DNA from: Hirschia sp.
GTDB lineage: Bacteria; Pseudomonadota; Alphaproteobacteria; Caulobacterales; Hyphomonadaceae
Direction: 5' to 3'
DNA length: 44,914 nt
Assembly: GCA_002709235.1 (NCBI GenBank)
Contig: PAQI01000040.1
Location: forward strand, 1-44,914
The notes under the pieces: model-generated
Seen by the model: the letters and a program-made list of their open reading frames with translations, nothing else
What the model was told of the DNA's origin: nothing
Database searches by the model: none
Program-made: the position numbers and the translations under genes
Shown: positions 24,754-32,996 of the stretch, in pieces
Position numbering within the stretch: position 1 is the stretch's first letter
Layout of the letters: every line of letters begins with the position of its first letter

Positions 24754-25770
24754 TTATCTTCCGATCATTGATCGGGCAGTATCGGTCAGGATGTAGCTGT
24801 TTTCGCGCAATGTCATGCCCAGTTGGGCTTCCAGCTTATCCGTCGATACGCGGTATTCTCGGCCTAGTAGGGGGGTGATTTCCTTCAATTCCGGGTAGAA
24901 TGGCTTGAGCAGGTGTATGATGGCATCGGGTAGTGCGACTGCTGATATGACATCTCGCATCTGCGGGAAGACCTGACGAAGGATTGCCGCTGCCTCCGAC
25001 ATCCAGATGAATTCACCCGCCACCATATAGCGCTGTCCGGCAGCTTGTGGGGATGTCAACGCCCTGAACTGTGCTTCTGCCAGATCGCGGGCATCCGTCA
25101 GGCATCCGCCCAGCCTTGGCAGGCCGGGATAGCGACCATCCAGCAAATTGTTGAAGATCGACATGGCGAGTGTCGGAGACTCACCGAGCCGGGGACCAAT
25201 CAGAAACCCACTCAGCAATGTCGTGATTTCCAGCCCGGCATTGGTGCTTGCGACATAATCCCAAAGCGCGCGCTCTGCATAGGTGATAGACCGCACCTGA
25301 AGACTGGCTGCCTGGTCGGCAATGTTGTTCCAGTGCGTTTCATCACGGACTGACTTTGCCTGTTTTTCTCCAATCCCGGTCGCCGAGCAGATGGATGAGA
25401 TGATCACGATACGCTTCATGTCGATTTCATTGCGGGCAGACTGGATGAGTTTCATCAGTTCATCGCGCGTCGTGGAAACGGAAGGCTGCTCCGTTCGTTC
25501 GCGCGTGTCCTGTTTTGGCAGAAGCGAATGGCAAACATAGTGACAGCCATCCAGCGCTTCGGCCCAACCGCCTGTTTCCAGTGGCCGAATATCAACGAAT
25601 GTCACCTGTAATGGGTCTATATCCAGATTGGAGAGCAGGTTCTTTTGTTGCTGAATATCGTCGCCAGGGCGGATCGCAATACGTATCCTGAAGCCGCCTG
25701 CGGACAGTCGCAGGATGAGGTGATGAGCCCAGACAGAAGACCCGCTGGTGATCAATACGCTTTCAGGCAC
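24754..25770 (-). CDS. Extended SDR (NAD-dependent epimerase/dehydratase-like) with degenerate active site
   Basis: A 338-residue protein of the atypical extended short-chain dehydrogenase fold: VLITSGSSVWAHHLILRLSA at the N-terminus, in place of a clean GxxGxxG, then RIVIISSICSATGIG and LEITTLLSGFLIGPRLGESP. The usual YxxxK catalytic pair seems to be lost: aligning TYAERALWDYV to the canonical K-TLAERAAWDY region places Q and I where Y and K should be. The product may therefore be a binding or regulatory protein. Start is GTG at 25770 with GGAA upstream. An 18-bp palindrome lies 58 bases upstream, in the promoter region. Confidence 0.72.
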   Translation of the reverse strand: MPESVLITSGSSVWAHHLILRLSAGGFRIRIAIRPGDDIQQQKNLLSNLDIDPLQVTFVDIRPLETGGWAEALDGCHYVCHSLLPKQDTRERTEQPSVSTTRDELMKLIQSARNEIDMKRIVIISSICSATGIGEKQAKSVRDETHWNNIADQAASLQVRSITYAERALWDYVASTNAGLEITTLLSGFLIGPRLGESPTLAMSIFNNLLDGRYPGLPRLGGCLTDARDLAEAQFRALTSPQAAGQRYMVAGEFIWMSEAAAILRQVFPQMRDVISAVALPDAIIHLLKPFYPELKEITPLLGREYRVSTDKLEAQLGMTLRENSYILTDTARSMIGR

Positions 25771-25827
25771 GTATCATGTTCCAAATCTGTGTGGGGGTGA
25801 GCAGGATAGGTTGCGGGCGGCAGAACG

Positions 25828-25845
25828 GGAATGAATATTCATTCC
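25828..25845. promoter_or_regulatory. Perfect 18-bp palindrome, candidate TetR-family operator
   Basis: GGAATGAATATTCATTCC is its own reverse complement. Such AT-centred 16-20 bp palindromes are typical of TetR-family operators. It lies upstream of the minus-strand SDR gene. No TetR gene lies in the window, so the regulator must be elsewhere. The rest of 25771-26054 is AT-rich and holds no gene I can support. Confidence 0.6.
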
Positions 25846-26054
25846 GTGCTTATATGACGCGTATATGAACCGCCACTCCTTACACCTGTCGAGCGATCAG
25901 CACTCGCGCCTTGGAATATCTGCCTTCCGTGGCCGGCGCGGAGCCTGTTATGTTGTATCAAGCTGTATTTTGTTTAATGAATGAACCGATATTGCTTCAT
26001 TGCTAATGCGTCATCAATTTGAAGTAGGCGTCCTGCAACAATAACTGAGTACTG

Positions 26055-26339
26055 ATGGATCGCTTCAATTCCTCTGATATCGATTTGCTTGACGCTATCT
26101 GGCGTGATGTCGATGCAGAGCATCCCTGGACCGGTTGGGCTCAGATTGAAGCGGAAAGCACGATTGTCTGGGTCTTCCGCAAGCGTGCAAACTGGCGGCG
26201 CTTCGTCCTTCGCTGTACCCCGTCTGGTTATTGCCTCGAAGATGAGCGCGGTGATGACTACCGCTATCTGACAGCGCTTCAGGAATTGCCGGATGCAATT
26301 GCAGCCATGCCGACATTGGCAGAGCGCGCGCTGGACTGA
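26055..26339 (+). CDS. Small conserved-looking protein of unknown function
   Basis: A 94-residue acidic soluble protein, MDRFNSSDIDLLDAIWRDVD at the start, with a Trp/Arg-rich centre (TIVWVFRKRANWRRFVLRC) and a helical end (ALQELPDAIAAMPTLAERAL). No signal peptide or membrane segment, and no family recognised. The ribosome site is weak (GAG 5 bases upstream). It is followed 19 bases later by a bidirectional terminator, which supports a real transcript. Confidence 0.55.
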   Translation: MDRFNSSDIDLLDAIWRDVDAEHPWTGWAQIEAESTIVWVFRKRANWRRFVLRCTPSGYCLEDERGDDYRYLTALQELPDAIAAMPTLAERALD

Positions 26340-26358
26340 CCATTCCGACAGCATGAAA

Positions 26359-26389
26359 AAAGCCCCGAAGATCAGGTCTGCGGGGCTTT
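26359..26389. terminator. Bidirectional terminator between the small gene and flhG
   Basis: AAAGCCCCG and CGGGGCTTT form a 9-bp stem. The A tract on the left gives a T tract for the minus-strand flhG transcript, and CTTTC on the right serves the plus strand. It separates convergent genes. Confidence 0.82.
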
Positions 26390-26416
26390 CTGAATAAGTG
26401 TAGCGGAAGGTCTGGC

Positions 26417-27247
26417 CTAGCCAGCTTCTGCGATCGCACCGCCGCGTAGCATGGCGTCGGCAATGGCAGCCGCATCAATCGCAGCCTGTGCATCCGGATA
26501 GATGGATGGCAGCGTCTTTTGCGTGCGGATAGCCTCACGGACCTTGGAATCGCGCATGATGATACCGGCCAATGGTGGGCGGAAACCCAGGAATGTCTGG
26601 CTGGCGCGTGCAAGCGCTTCATAGGTCCGGCGTCCTGCGACCCGTGTATCGGCCATGTTCACAGCGATCCAGGGGGCAACACTTGGTGCATATCCGCGCA
26701 ATACCTTGATGAAGGCATAGGCGTCAGTCATCGATGTCGGCTCGTCATTGGCGACGATCACGGCGCGGTCTGCAGCGCGTGCAAGGCGCATGACATTGGC
26801 GTCGATACCGGCAGCAAGGTCGATCAGCACGATGTCATATTGCATGGCCAGCGTGGTCAGTCCTGCAGCAAGCTGGGCGGCATCGTCCTTGGGAAGCTCA
26901 GCGAGAGCGCCTGAGCCGGAACGGCCCGGAAGCACATCAAAGCCGCCATCGACACCCGCACCACCATTCACAGGCGTCACGGCGTCATCAAGTTCAACCC
27001 AGCCAGCGACAACGGCGGCCAGATCGGTTTCAGGTGCGATACCCAGCTGTACATCGACATTTGCGCAACCAAGGTCGCCATCGATCAGTAGGGTTCGCTT
27101 GCCTTGTTGGGCGAAACAGGTTGCGAGCGTGGTGGAAAGCCATGTCTTGCCGACACCACCTTTCCCGGATGCGATCGCAAAGATCGAGGCTGGCTCGATG
27201 CGCGGCGGTGCCGGTTTCGGTCCGGATTTTCTAAGCGCAAACGACAT
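26417..27247 (-). CDS. flhG: FlhG-type MinD/ParA ATPase
   Basis: A 276-residue MinD-like ATPase that with FlhF controls flagellar number and position. Deviant Walker A is AIASGKGGVGKTWLSTTLA, switch I LIDGDLGCANVDVQLG, switch II IVLIDLAAGIDANVM. The C-terminus lacks an obvious MinD membrane-targeting helix. The ATG overlaps the flhF stop (TGATG), so the pair is translationally coupled, as in many polar flagellates. The name rests on this pairing; it is otherwise a generic MinD/ParA protein. A bidirectional terminator follows. Confidence 0.88.
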   Translation of the reverse strand: MSFALRKSGPKPAPPRIEPASIFAIASGKGGVGKTWLSTTLATCFAQQGKRTLLIDGDLGCANVDVQLGIAPETDLAAVVAGWVELDDAVTPVNGGAGVDGGFDVLPGRSGSGALAELPKDDAAQLAAGLTTLAMQYDIVLIDLAAGIDANVMRLARAADRAVIVANDEPTSMTDAYAFIKVLRGYAPSVAPWIAVNMADTRVAGRRTYEALARASQTFLGFRPPLAGIIMRDSKVREAIRTQKTLPSIYPDAQAAIDAAAIADAMLRGGAIAEAG

Positions 27248-28239
27248 CAGGCGGCTCCTTTGAAGGAATAAGTCTTGGCGGCCCCAGTTTCTGGGGCTGT
27301 CTCCAGCAACAGTCTTGCAATTCTCAAGGGCGTCGCCGGAATCAGCCCTCCTTGTATATGATGCGTCAAACTTAGTTGAGCGATGCTTAACCGAGCTGAA
27401 GAAATTGCTGCAAACACGCCACCGCGCCTGCGCACAACGTCAAGTTTTGTCAGGACAGTCCGTCTCACGCCTGCGTTGCGATAGGCGCGTGCATTGTCTT
27501 CAAGGTCCTGCGGGTGGCCTTCTGCGGACAAGGCCAGAATGGGCTCGACATTCAACAGCTCGACCAATTCAGCCAGACGGTTCATGTCGTCCGGGTTGAG
27601 CGGGTTGAAGGAAGGTGCGTCGATTACCAGACGCGCGCCCTCCGAGGTGCGCTGTGCAATATGGGCGCGCAGCGATTCAGGCGTGCGGAAGAGGGGGATG
27701 TCAGCGCGACCGGCAAATGCCGACAATCGGGCGTGACCACCAGCTGCGTCGAAATCAGCACAGACCGGACGGAAACCACCCTGCATGGAGGGGCGGGCAG
27801 TGGCCAGCTTGGCGGCAACCGAGGTCTTGCCAGCGCCGGGTGCACCCACAATCATGATGGCGCGGGAGCTGTCAGCGTGGATCGGCGCGAATGCGGTCAC
27901 ACCTTCCAGGCCAGCTGCCATTGCTGGGGCAGCATCTGCATTGGCACCCATCAGTTTCACGCCAGTGACAGCCACTCGCTCTGCGAATGTGTCGGGAGCG
28001 CCATGCCAGGTCAGAACATCCTCCATGCGCTCACGCGTGGATTCGTCAAAACTCGGCCGGGCTTCGGAGAAGCTGGGTGGTGCGAACCGATGATTGAGCG
28101 GTCGTTCGACTGCTGCACGCACTTCTGCGAAATTATCTTCGGATCTCGTGGAGAGGACGACGGCGTCCGGTCCAAGTTCCACCCGCATCTGCTCCATTGC
28201 CTGGTCCAATGTCGCGGCGGAGAACAGTTTCATCCTCAT
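27247..28239 (-). CDS. flhF: FlhF-like SRP-type GTPase, flagellar placement (degenerate G motifs)
   Basis: A 330-residue FlhF. The N-terminus MRMKLFSAATLDQAMEQMRV and VELGPDAVVLSTRS is typical. The NG domain (about residues 110-310) has G1 VGAPGAGKTSVAAKLA and G4 TKLDVVRRRGG. G2 (ADFDAAGGHARL) lacks the usual Arg, and G3 reads LVIDAPSFNP, with Ser in place of the DTxG glycine, so GTP hydrolysis may be impaired. ATG 28239 has AGGAGG 8 bases upstream. Overlaps flhG by one base. The 133-base gap from flhA carries a paired TTAA motif. Confidence 0.88.
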   Translation of the reverse strand: MRMKLFSAATLDQAMEQMRVELGPDAVVLSTRSEDNFAEVRAAVERPLNHRFAPPSFSEARPSFDESTRERMEDVLTWHGAPDTFAERVAVTGVKLMGANADAAPAMAAGLEGVTAFAPIHADSSRAIMIVGAPGAGKTSVAAKLATARPSMQGGFRPVCADFDAAGGHARLSAFAGRADIPLFRTPESLRAHIAQRTSEGARLVIDAPSFNPLNPDDMNRLAELVELLNVEPILALSAEGHPQDLEDNARAYRNAGVRRTVLTKLDVVRRRGGVFAAISSARLSIAQLSLTHHIQGGLIPATPLRIARLLLETAPETGAAKTYSFKGAA

Positions 28240-28286
28240 AAGAGGTGCCTCCTGAATTTGTTTAAGAGCAATTTTGTCCAGATCGG

Positions 28287-28302
28287 TTAATGGTCAGTTT
28301 AA
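28287..28302 (-). promoter_or_regulatory. Paired TTAA motif upstream of flhF, CtrA-like
   Basis: TTAA-N8-TTAA, reading TTAA-ACTGACCA-TTAA on the minus strand and followed by CC. CtrA sites are TTAA-N7-TTAA(C), so the spacing is one base longer. The same N8 arrangement stands upstream of fliF. CtrA is the expected class II regulator; binding is inference. Confidence 0.35.
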
Positions 28303-28372
28303 GTTCGTAAGCTGAACGTCAATATTTGCATTTCGATTTGGTCATCATCGTTCATGGTTTCGGATCGAAGCT

Positions 28373-30505
28373 CTAGACCGCCCCGGCAGCACGTAGTTTG
28401 GCCTTGGGGTGAATTTCGTTCTGGCTCATCACCACGGTCTGGGCGCGGAAGCGTTCGACGAGTGAGCGTACATAGGGCCGGATCGGTGCAGAGGTCAGCA
28501 GAACAGGGGCATCGCCAGCCTGTGCTGCCTGTTCAAATGCGCCGCGCATATCTGCGACGAACTGGTGCAGGCGTGTCGGCTCCAGTGCCAGCTGACGGTC
28601 GCCGCCATCTCCAATCAGGGCTTCGGCAAATGTCTGCTCCCAGGGTGGGGAGAGGGTGATCACAACCAGCTGACCATCAGGTGCGAGGTTGGAATTGCAC
28701 AATTGGCGCGCCAGCCTAGTGCGCACATGCTCGGTGATCATCATCAGATCGGAGGACGCGCCGGATGCTTCAGCGATGGCTTCCAGAATGGTCGGCAGGT
28801 CACGAATGGAAACCTTTTCACGCAGCAGGTTCTGCAGGACACGCTGAACACCGGATAATGTGATCTGCGAAGGCGTGATGTCGTCGAGCAAGGCGCGTTG
28901 AGGCGCTTCCAGCCCGTCCACCAGTGACTTGAGAGCTGCATAGGACAGAAGCTCTGCCATGTTTTCCTTCACCAGCTCGGTAAAGTGCGTGGTGAGGACG
29001 GTGGCAGCATCCACCACGGTATATCCGCGAATGGAGGCTTCTTCCTTGGCACCCGGATCAATCCAGACAGCAGGCAGGCCGAAAACCGGTTCCTTGACCT
29101 TCTCACCAGCAATGGAGCCCGCGCGTCCGGTCGCATCCATGGCAAGGTTCTGATAGGGGCGCAGGCGACCCTTTCCGCTTTCAACCTCTTTGATGAGGAT
29201 GCGGTAGTCCTCCTGCTGCAACTCCATATTGTCGACAATGCGCACTTGCGGAGCGACGAAACCGAATTCGGTTGCGACCTGACGGCGAACCGCCTTGATC
29301 TGGTCGGTCAGCTTGCGACCTTCGGTTTCATTGATCAGCGGCAGCAGGCCAAAGCCCAGCTCCACCTTGAGCTCGTCAATGGCAAGGCTGTCGGAAATCG
29401 GCGCATCGGTGGCCTTGCGTTCGCCTTCGGCATGGCTTTCGATCTCATTGGCCTTCTGTTCATTGGCAACCCGCGCCAGCTCCTTGTTCCGCCAGGCCCG
29501 CCAGGCTCCATATCCCGTGCCTGCTGCAAGCAGCGTGAAGGGAATAAGTGGCATGCCCGGCAGGAGACCGGCAAAAAGGGCAACACCGGAAACCATTGAA
29601 AGGCCCTGTGTCGAGCCCATCAGCTGTGTTCCCAGCGCTTCATTGGCAGAGCCATCCACACCGGCCTTGGATACCAGCATACCTGCGGCAATGGAGATGA
29701 TCAGCGACGGGATCTGCGAGACCAGGCCATCACCAATGGTCAGTGTCGTATAGGCGTTGGCAGCCTGATCGAAGGGCAAGCCCTTTTGCGCCACACCGAT
29801 GACCATGCCGCCAATGATGTTGATGGCGGTGATCATGATCCCCGCCATGGCATCACCCTTGACGAATTTGGACGCACCATCCATGGCCCCGAAAAAGCTG
29901 CTTTCGCCTTCCAGTTCCTTGCGGCGCGCCTTGGCTTCCTCTTCGGAGATGATCCCGGAAGACAAATCAGCATCAATGGCCATCTGCTTGCCGGGCATGG
30001 CATCAAGGGTGAAACGCGCCGCGACTTCCGCGATACGCCCTGAACCCTTGGTGATGACGACAAAGTTCACGATCACAAGGATGATGAAGACGATCACCCC
30101 GATGACGTAATTGCCCTGCATCACAAAGGCCCCGAAGGTCTCGATGATGGCACCGGCGGCCGCCGGTCCTTTTTCACCTTCAGACAGGATCAGCCGGGTT
30201 GATGCCATGTTGAGCGCCAGCCGGAGCATGGTCGTCAGCAACAGGACCGTCGGAAAGGAGGAAAACTCCAGCGGCTTCTTGATCAGTAGGGCGGTCATCA
30301 GCACCAGAACGGATGCGGTGATCGAAATCGCCAGCATGAAATCGAGCAGAAAGGCGGGCAGGGGCACAATCAGCATGACGATCAATGTCATCACGCCCAT
30401 GCCCATCGCGATCTCGCCGCGTGCAGCTGCCTTGGCAAGCTGGTTCAGGTTTACACCAGCTATGGTGAATCCTGTCGTGCCTTGTTGAACTGTCGCTTCC
30501 GCCAT
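28373..30505 (-). CDS. flhA: FlhA, flagellar type III export gate protein
   Basis: A 710-residue protein of the export gate. About eight N-terminal membrane spans (e.g. MGVMTLIVMLIVPLPAFLLDF, VLLLTTMLRLALNMASTRLI) include the FHIPEP-type signature around GKQMAIDADLSSGIISEEEA, followed by the large cytoplasmic domain (from about residue 360) that docks chaperone-substrate complexes. Full family length. It starts 20 bases after flbD, probably in the same transcript or from a promoter inside flbD. Confidence 0.97.
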   Translation of the reverse strand: MAEATVQQGTTGFTIAGVNLNQLAKAAARGEIAMGMGVMTLIVMLIVPLPAFLLDFMLAISITASVLVLMTALLIKKPLEFSSFPTVLLLTTMLRLALNMASTRLILSEGEKGPAAAGAIIETFGAFVMQGNYVIGVIVFIILVIVNFVVITKGSGRIAEVAARFTLDAMPGKQMAIDADLSSGIISEEEAKARRKELEGESSFFGAMDGASKFVKGDAMAGIMITAINIIGGMVIGVAQKGLPFDQAANAYTTLTIGDGLVSQIPSLIISIAAGMLVSKAGVDGSANEALGTQLMGSTQGLSMVSGVALFAGLLPGMPLIPFTLLAAGTGYGAWRAWRNKELARVANEQKANEIESHAEGERKATDAPISDSLAIDELKVELGFGLLPLINETEGRKLTDQIKAVRRQVATEFGFVAPQVRIVDNMELQQEDYRILIKEVESGKGRLRPYQNLAMDATGRAGSIAGEKVKEPVFGLPAVWIDPGAKEEASIRGYTVVDAATVLTTHFTELVKENMAELLSYAALKSLVDGLEAPQRALLDDITPSQITLSGVQRVLQNLLREKVSIRDLPTILEAIAEASGASSDLMMITEHVRTRLARQLCNSNLAPDGQLVVITLSPPWEQTFAEALIGDGGDRQLALEPTRLHQFVADMRGAFEQAAQAGDAPVLLTSAPIRPYVRSLVERFRAQTVVMSQNEIHPKAKLRAAGAV

Positions 30506-30525
30506 GTGTCAGATTCCTGAGGAGA

Positions 30526-31914
30526 TCAACCGGCCACGCGCGCATCGCCCGGAGGCGTCACGTCGAGACCGGCGTCCTGATAGGCACGCAGCTTGTTGCG
30601 CAATGTGCGAATGGAAATACCCAGAATGTTTGCGGCATGGGTACGGTTGCCCAGGCAATGATCGAGGGTGGTCAGGATCAGTTCCTGCTCGACTTCCGCA
30701 ACGGTCTGGCCGACTTTCACACCACCAAAATTCATCGATACCGAGCTGGCGGCATGTACAGCCTGCAATGCAGTTGTGTCGTGATCACCGGCAGGCGCGC
30801 CAAAGACAACCGGAGAGCCATCTGGCGAGCGGATGGAGTCCACTTCGATCAGTGGGCCGCGTGACAGGATGACAGCGCGGTGCATGGCGTTCTCCAGCTC
30901 CCGCACATTGCCCGGCCATGAAGCGGCTTCGACCTGAGCGCGCGCCTCATCAGACAGGGTCTTGGCGGGCAGGCCATTGGCGGTGCTGTATTTTTCGATG
31001 AAGAACTCGCACAGCTCGGCAATATCGCTCTTGCGCTCACGCAGGGGCGGAATGCGCAGATTCATGACGTTGAGGCGGTAAAGCAGGTCTTCGCGGAAAT
31101 CACCGCAGCGTACGGCTTCTCCCAGATCGCGGTTGGATGTGGCGAGAATACGGATATCCACCTGCACAGGCTTGGTGCCACCAACGCGGTCAATCTCGCG
31201 TTCCTGGATCGCGCGCAGCAATTTGGCCTGCAGGCGCGGGTCCATCTCGGAAATCTCGTCCAGCAGCAGCGTTCCGCCATCCGCTTCCTCAAATTTACCG
31301 ACACGGCGGGCAAGGGCACCGGTAAAGGCGCCTTTCTCGTGACCGAACAATTCCGATTCCAACAGGTTTTCCGGGATGGCTGCACAGTTCACCGAAATGA
31401 AGGGGCGGCTGGCCCGGCGCGATTTCTTGTGAACGAAACGCGCCATGACTTCCTTACCCACACCGCTCTCACCCGTGATGAGAACCGAGGCGTCGGAAGG
31501 GGCGACCTGTTCGGCGATATCCACCACGGCCTTCATGGAAGGATCAGACGCGATCATCGGCTTGTCGTCATTGGCGACGGCAGCCAGCACGGCGGCGATC
31601 ATTTCAGGATCGGGCGGCAGGGGAATGAACTCACGCGCGCCTGCGCGGATGGCTCTGGCTGCGGCATCGGGGTTTGCTTCCGTGCCACAGGCAACGATGG
31701 GAGCGACGATGCGCTCGGTTTCCAGCGCTTCGCACAACCAGGCGATATCGGCGGACACATCGATCATGATCAGGTCAGCACCCCGGCCAGCACGCAGGGA
31801 ATCCAGCGCCATTGCAGGCGAGGAGGCGTGAGACACTTTCGCGCCACGGTCGAAGGCGATCTTTGTCGCCGTGGATAACTGTCCGCCAAGGTCGCCGATA
31901 ATCAGTAAGCGCAT
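30526..31914 (-). CDS. flbD: FlbD, sigma-54 activator of late flagellar genes
   Basis: A 462-residue NtrC-type activator. Receiver-like residues 1-115 keep one Asp (LIMIDVSAD) but lack the acidic pair and the conserved Lys, so phosphorylation control is probably atypical. The AAA+ domain (about 125-360) has Walker A GESGVGKE, the sigma-54 contact loop GAFTGA and Walker B GGTLLLDEI; the C-terminal Fis-type HTH reads THAANILGISIRTLRNKL. In Caulobacter, FlbD activates hook and flagellin genes and represses fliF. It is last in the fliF-fliG-fliH-fliN-flbD order. Targets here are the sigma-54 promoters at 19296, 20527, 21737, 40565 and 40739. Confidence 0.95.
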   Translation of the reverse strand: MRLLIIGDLGGQLSTATKIAFDRGAKVSHASSPAMALDSLRAGRGADLIMIDVSADIAWLCEALETERIVAPIVACGTEANPDAAARAIRAGAREFIPLPPDPEMIAAVLAAVANDDKPMIASDPSMKAVVDIAEQVAPSDASVLITGESGVGKEVMARFVHKKSRRASRPFISVNCAAIPENLLESELFGHEKGAFTGALARRVGKFEEADGGTLLLDEISEMDPRLQAKLLRAIQEREIDRVGGTKPVQVDIRILATSNRDLGEAVRCGDFREDLLYRLNVMNLRIPPLRERKSDIAELCEFFIEKYSTANGLPAKTLSDEARAQVEAASWPGNVRELENAMHRAVILSRGPLIEVDSIRSPDGSPVVFGAPAGDHDTTALQAVHAASSVSMNFGGVKVGQTVAEVEQELILTTLDHCLGNRTHAANILGISIRTLRNKLRAYQDAGLDVTPPGDARVAG

Positions 31915-31984
31915 GGGGTGGTCTTTCTTGGTTCGTTCAAATTCAGGACGGCAAATTCAGTACGGTGCTGGCAGCGCGGATACG

Positions 31985-32332
31985 CTAGCCGCCGTCATTC
32001 TTGATGATTTCGGTCATGGTCACACCGAGGCGTTCGTCGACGACGACGATCTCGCCCCGCGCAACCAGGCGTGAGTTCACATAGATGTCGATGGCTTCAC
32101 CGACACGGCGGTCCAGTTCCAGAATGGAGCCGGGGCCCAGATGCATGAGGTCGGCAACCTCCATCTTGGTGCGTCCGATCACGGCTTGCACCGCAACAGG
32201 CACGTCGAAGACAGGGGCGAGGTCGGCGGCGAATTTCTCGCGGCGTTCATCTTCTGAATCGGTTGCCAGACTCCCCGAGGGGTTGCCCGAGGTATCCAGT
32301 TCAGGAAGTTTGAGATCGTCGTCAGACATCAT
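31985..32332 (-). CDS. fliN: FliN, flagellar motor switch C-ring protein
   Basis: A 115-residue FliN with the SpoA/FliN domain in its C-terminal 75 residues: VFDVPVAVQAVIGRTKMEVA, LMHLGPGSILELDRRVGEAI, DIYVNSRLVARGEIVVVDER and LGVTMTEI. The N-terminal 35 residues are acidic and probably flexible. It forms the base of the C-ring with FliM and FliG. ATGs at 32332 and 32329 are both possible. Within the fliF operon, 18 bases after fliH. Confidence 0.95.
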   Translation of the reverse strand: MMSDDDLKLPELDTSGNPSGSLATDSEDERREKFAADLAPVFDVPVAVQAVIGRTKMEVADLMHLGPGSILELDRRVGEAIDIYVNSRLVARGEIVVVDERLGVTMTEIIKNDGG

Positions 32333-32350
32333 TCACTCTTTCAAATCGAT

Positions 32351-32986
32351 TCAGGCGCTTTGGGCGCCGCCAAAAAGATCCAGCTGGCTTTCAACCGGGT
32401 CGTTCTTGCGTTGCTCAAGTGCGTTTTCGACAGCTTTTTCGATCTTTTCGCGATCATGGGCGACCGCGCCCTGCGGAAACTCGATGCGCCAGTCGCCGGG
32501 CTTTGCGGCGGGGTCGGCATGAAACCTCACCTTGGCAGGCGGGGAGGCGGAATTCTCAAGGCGCAATGCTGCGCCTTGTGCGACCTCAGGGGCTGCAATG
32601 ATCAGGATCTCTGGGGCGTCCCGCAACTGGCTGGCAGCCTGGGTGATGGCTTCGCGCGCCATGTCTGCACCAAAATCCTCCAGCGCCTTTCCGGCAATTG
32701 TCCGCGATGCTGCGAGTGCAAGATCGATGGCATCATTGCGCAGGTCACTCGCAATCTCGGTGACAACCTGTTCAACGGGGGTCAGCTGGGCGAGGATCTG
32801 TTCGAGCGCTGTCGCGATACGCGCTTCGATGGTCGCCATGGCAGCGGCTTCACCTTCTGCGCGGGCTTGTGCGGTTTCCTGCTCGACGGTTTCCGTGCGC
32901 TTGAAACTTGGCTTGTCACCGGAGAGGAATTCACCTGTCGGGGTGAATTCATTGGTGAACTCGAAGGGTTTGGTTTTCAGTGTCAT
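32351..32986 (-). CDS. fliH: FliH-like flagellar assembly protein (FlbE of Caulobacter)
   Basis: A 211-residue FliH-family protein. Charged N-terminal region with heptad character (QETAQARAEGEAAAMATIEA), then the conserved region IASDLRNDAIDLALAASRTI and the C-terminal RFHADPAAKPGDWRIEFPQG block of export-ATPase regulators. FliH regulates the FliI ATPase; the Caulobacter counterpart at this operon position is called FlbE. The primary sequence is weakly conserved in this family, so position between fliG and fliN is an important part of the evidence. Confidence 0.88.
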   Translation of the reverse strand: MTLKTKPFEFTNEFTPTGEFLSGDKPSFKRTETVEQETAQARAEGEAAAMATIEARIATALEQILAQLTPVEQVVTEIASDLRNDAIDLALAASRTIAGKALEDFGADMAREAITQAASQLRDAPEILIIAAPEVAQGAALRLENSASPPAKVRFHADPAAKPGDWRIEFPQGAVAHDREKIEKAVENALEQRKNDPVESQLDLFGGAQSA

Positions 32987-32996
32987 CAGACCCTCC

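Noticed and set aside
24761-24775. CCGATCA-T-TGATCGG palindrome near the SDR stop
   Set aside because: It lies mostly inside the SDR coding end, without a T tract, and gives no clear regulatory meaning.
28954-30488. Plus-strand open frames opposite flhA
   Set aside because: Antisense shadows; the minus-strand frame is a full-length FlhA.
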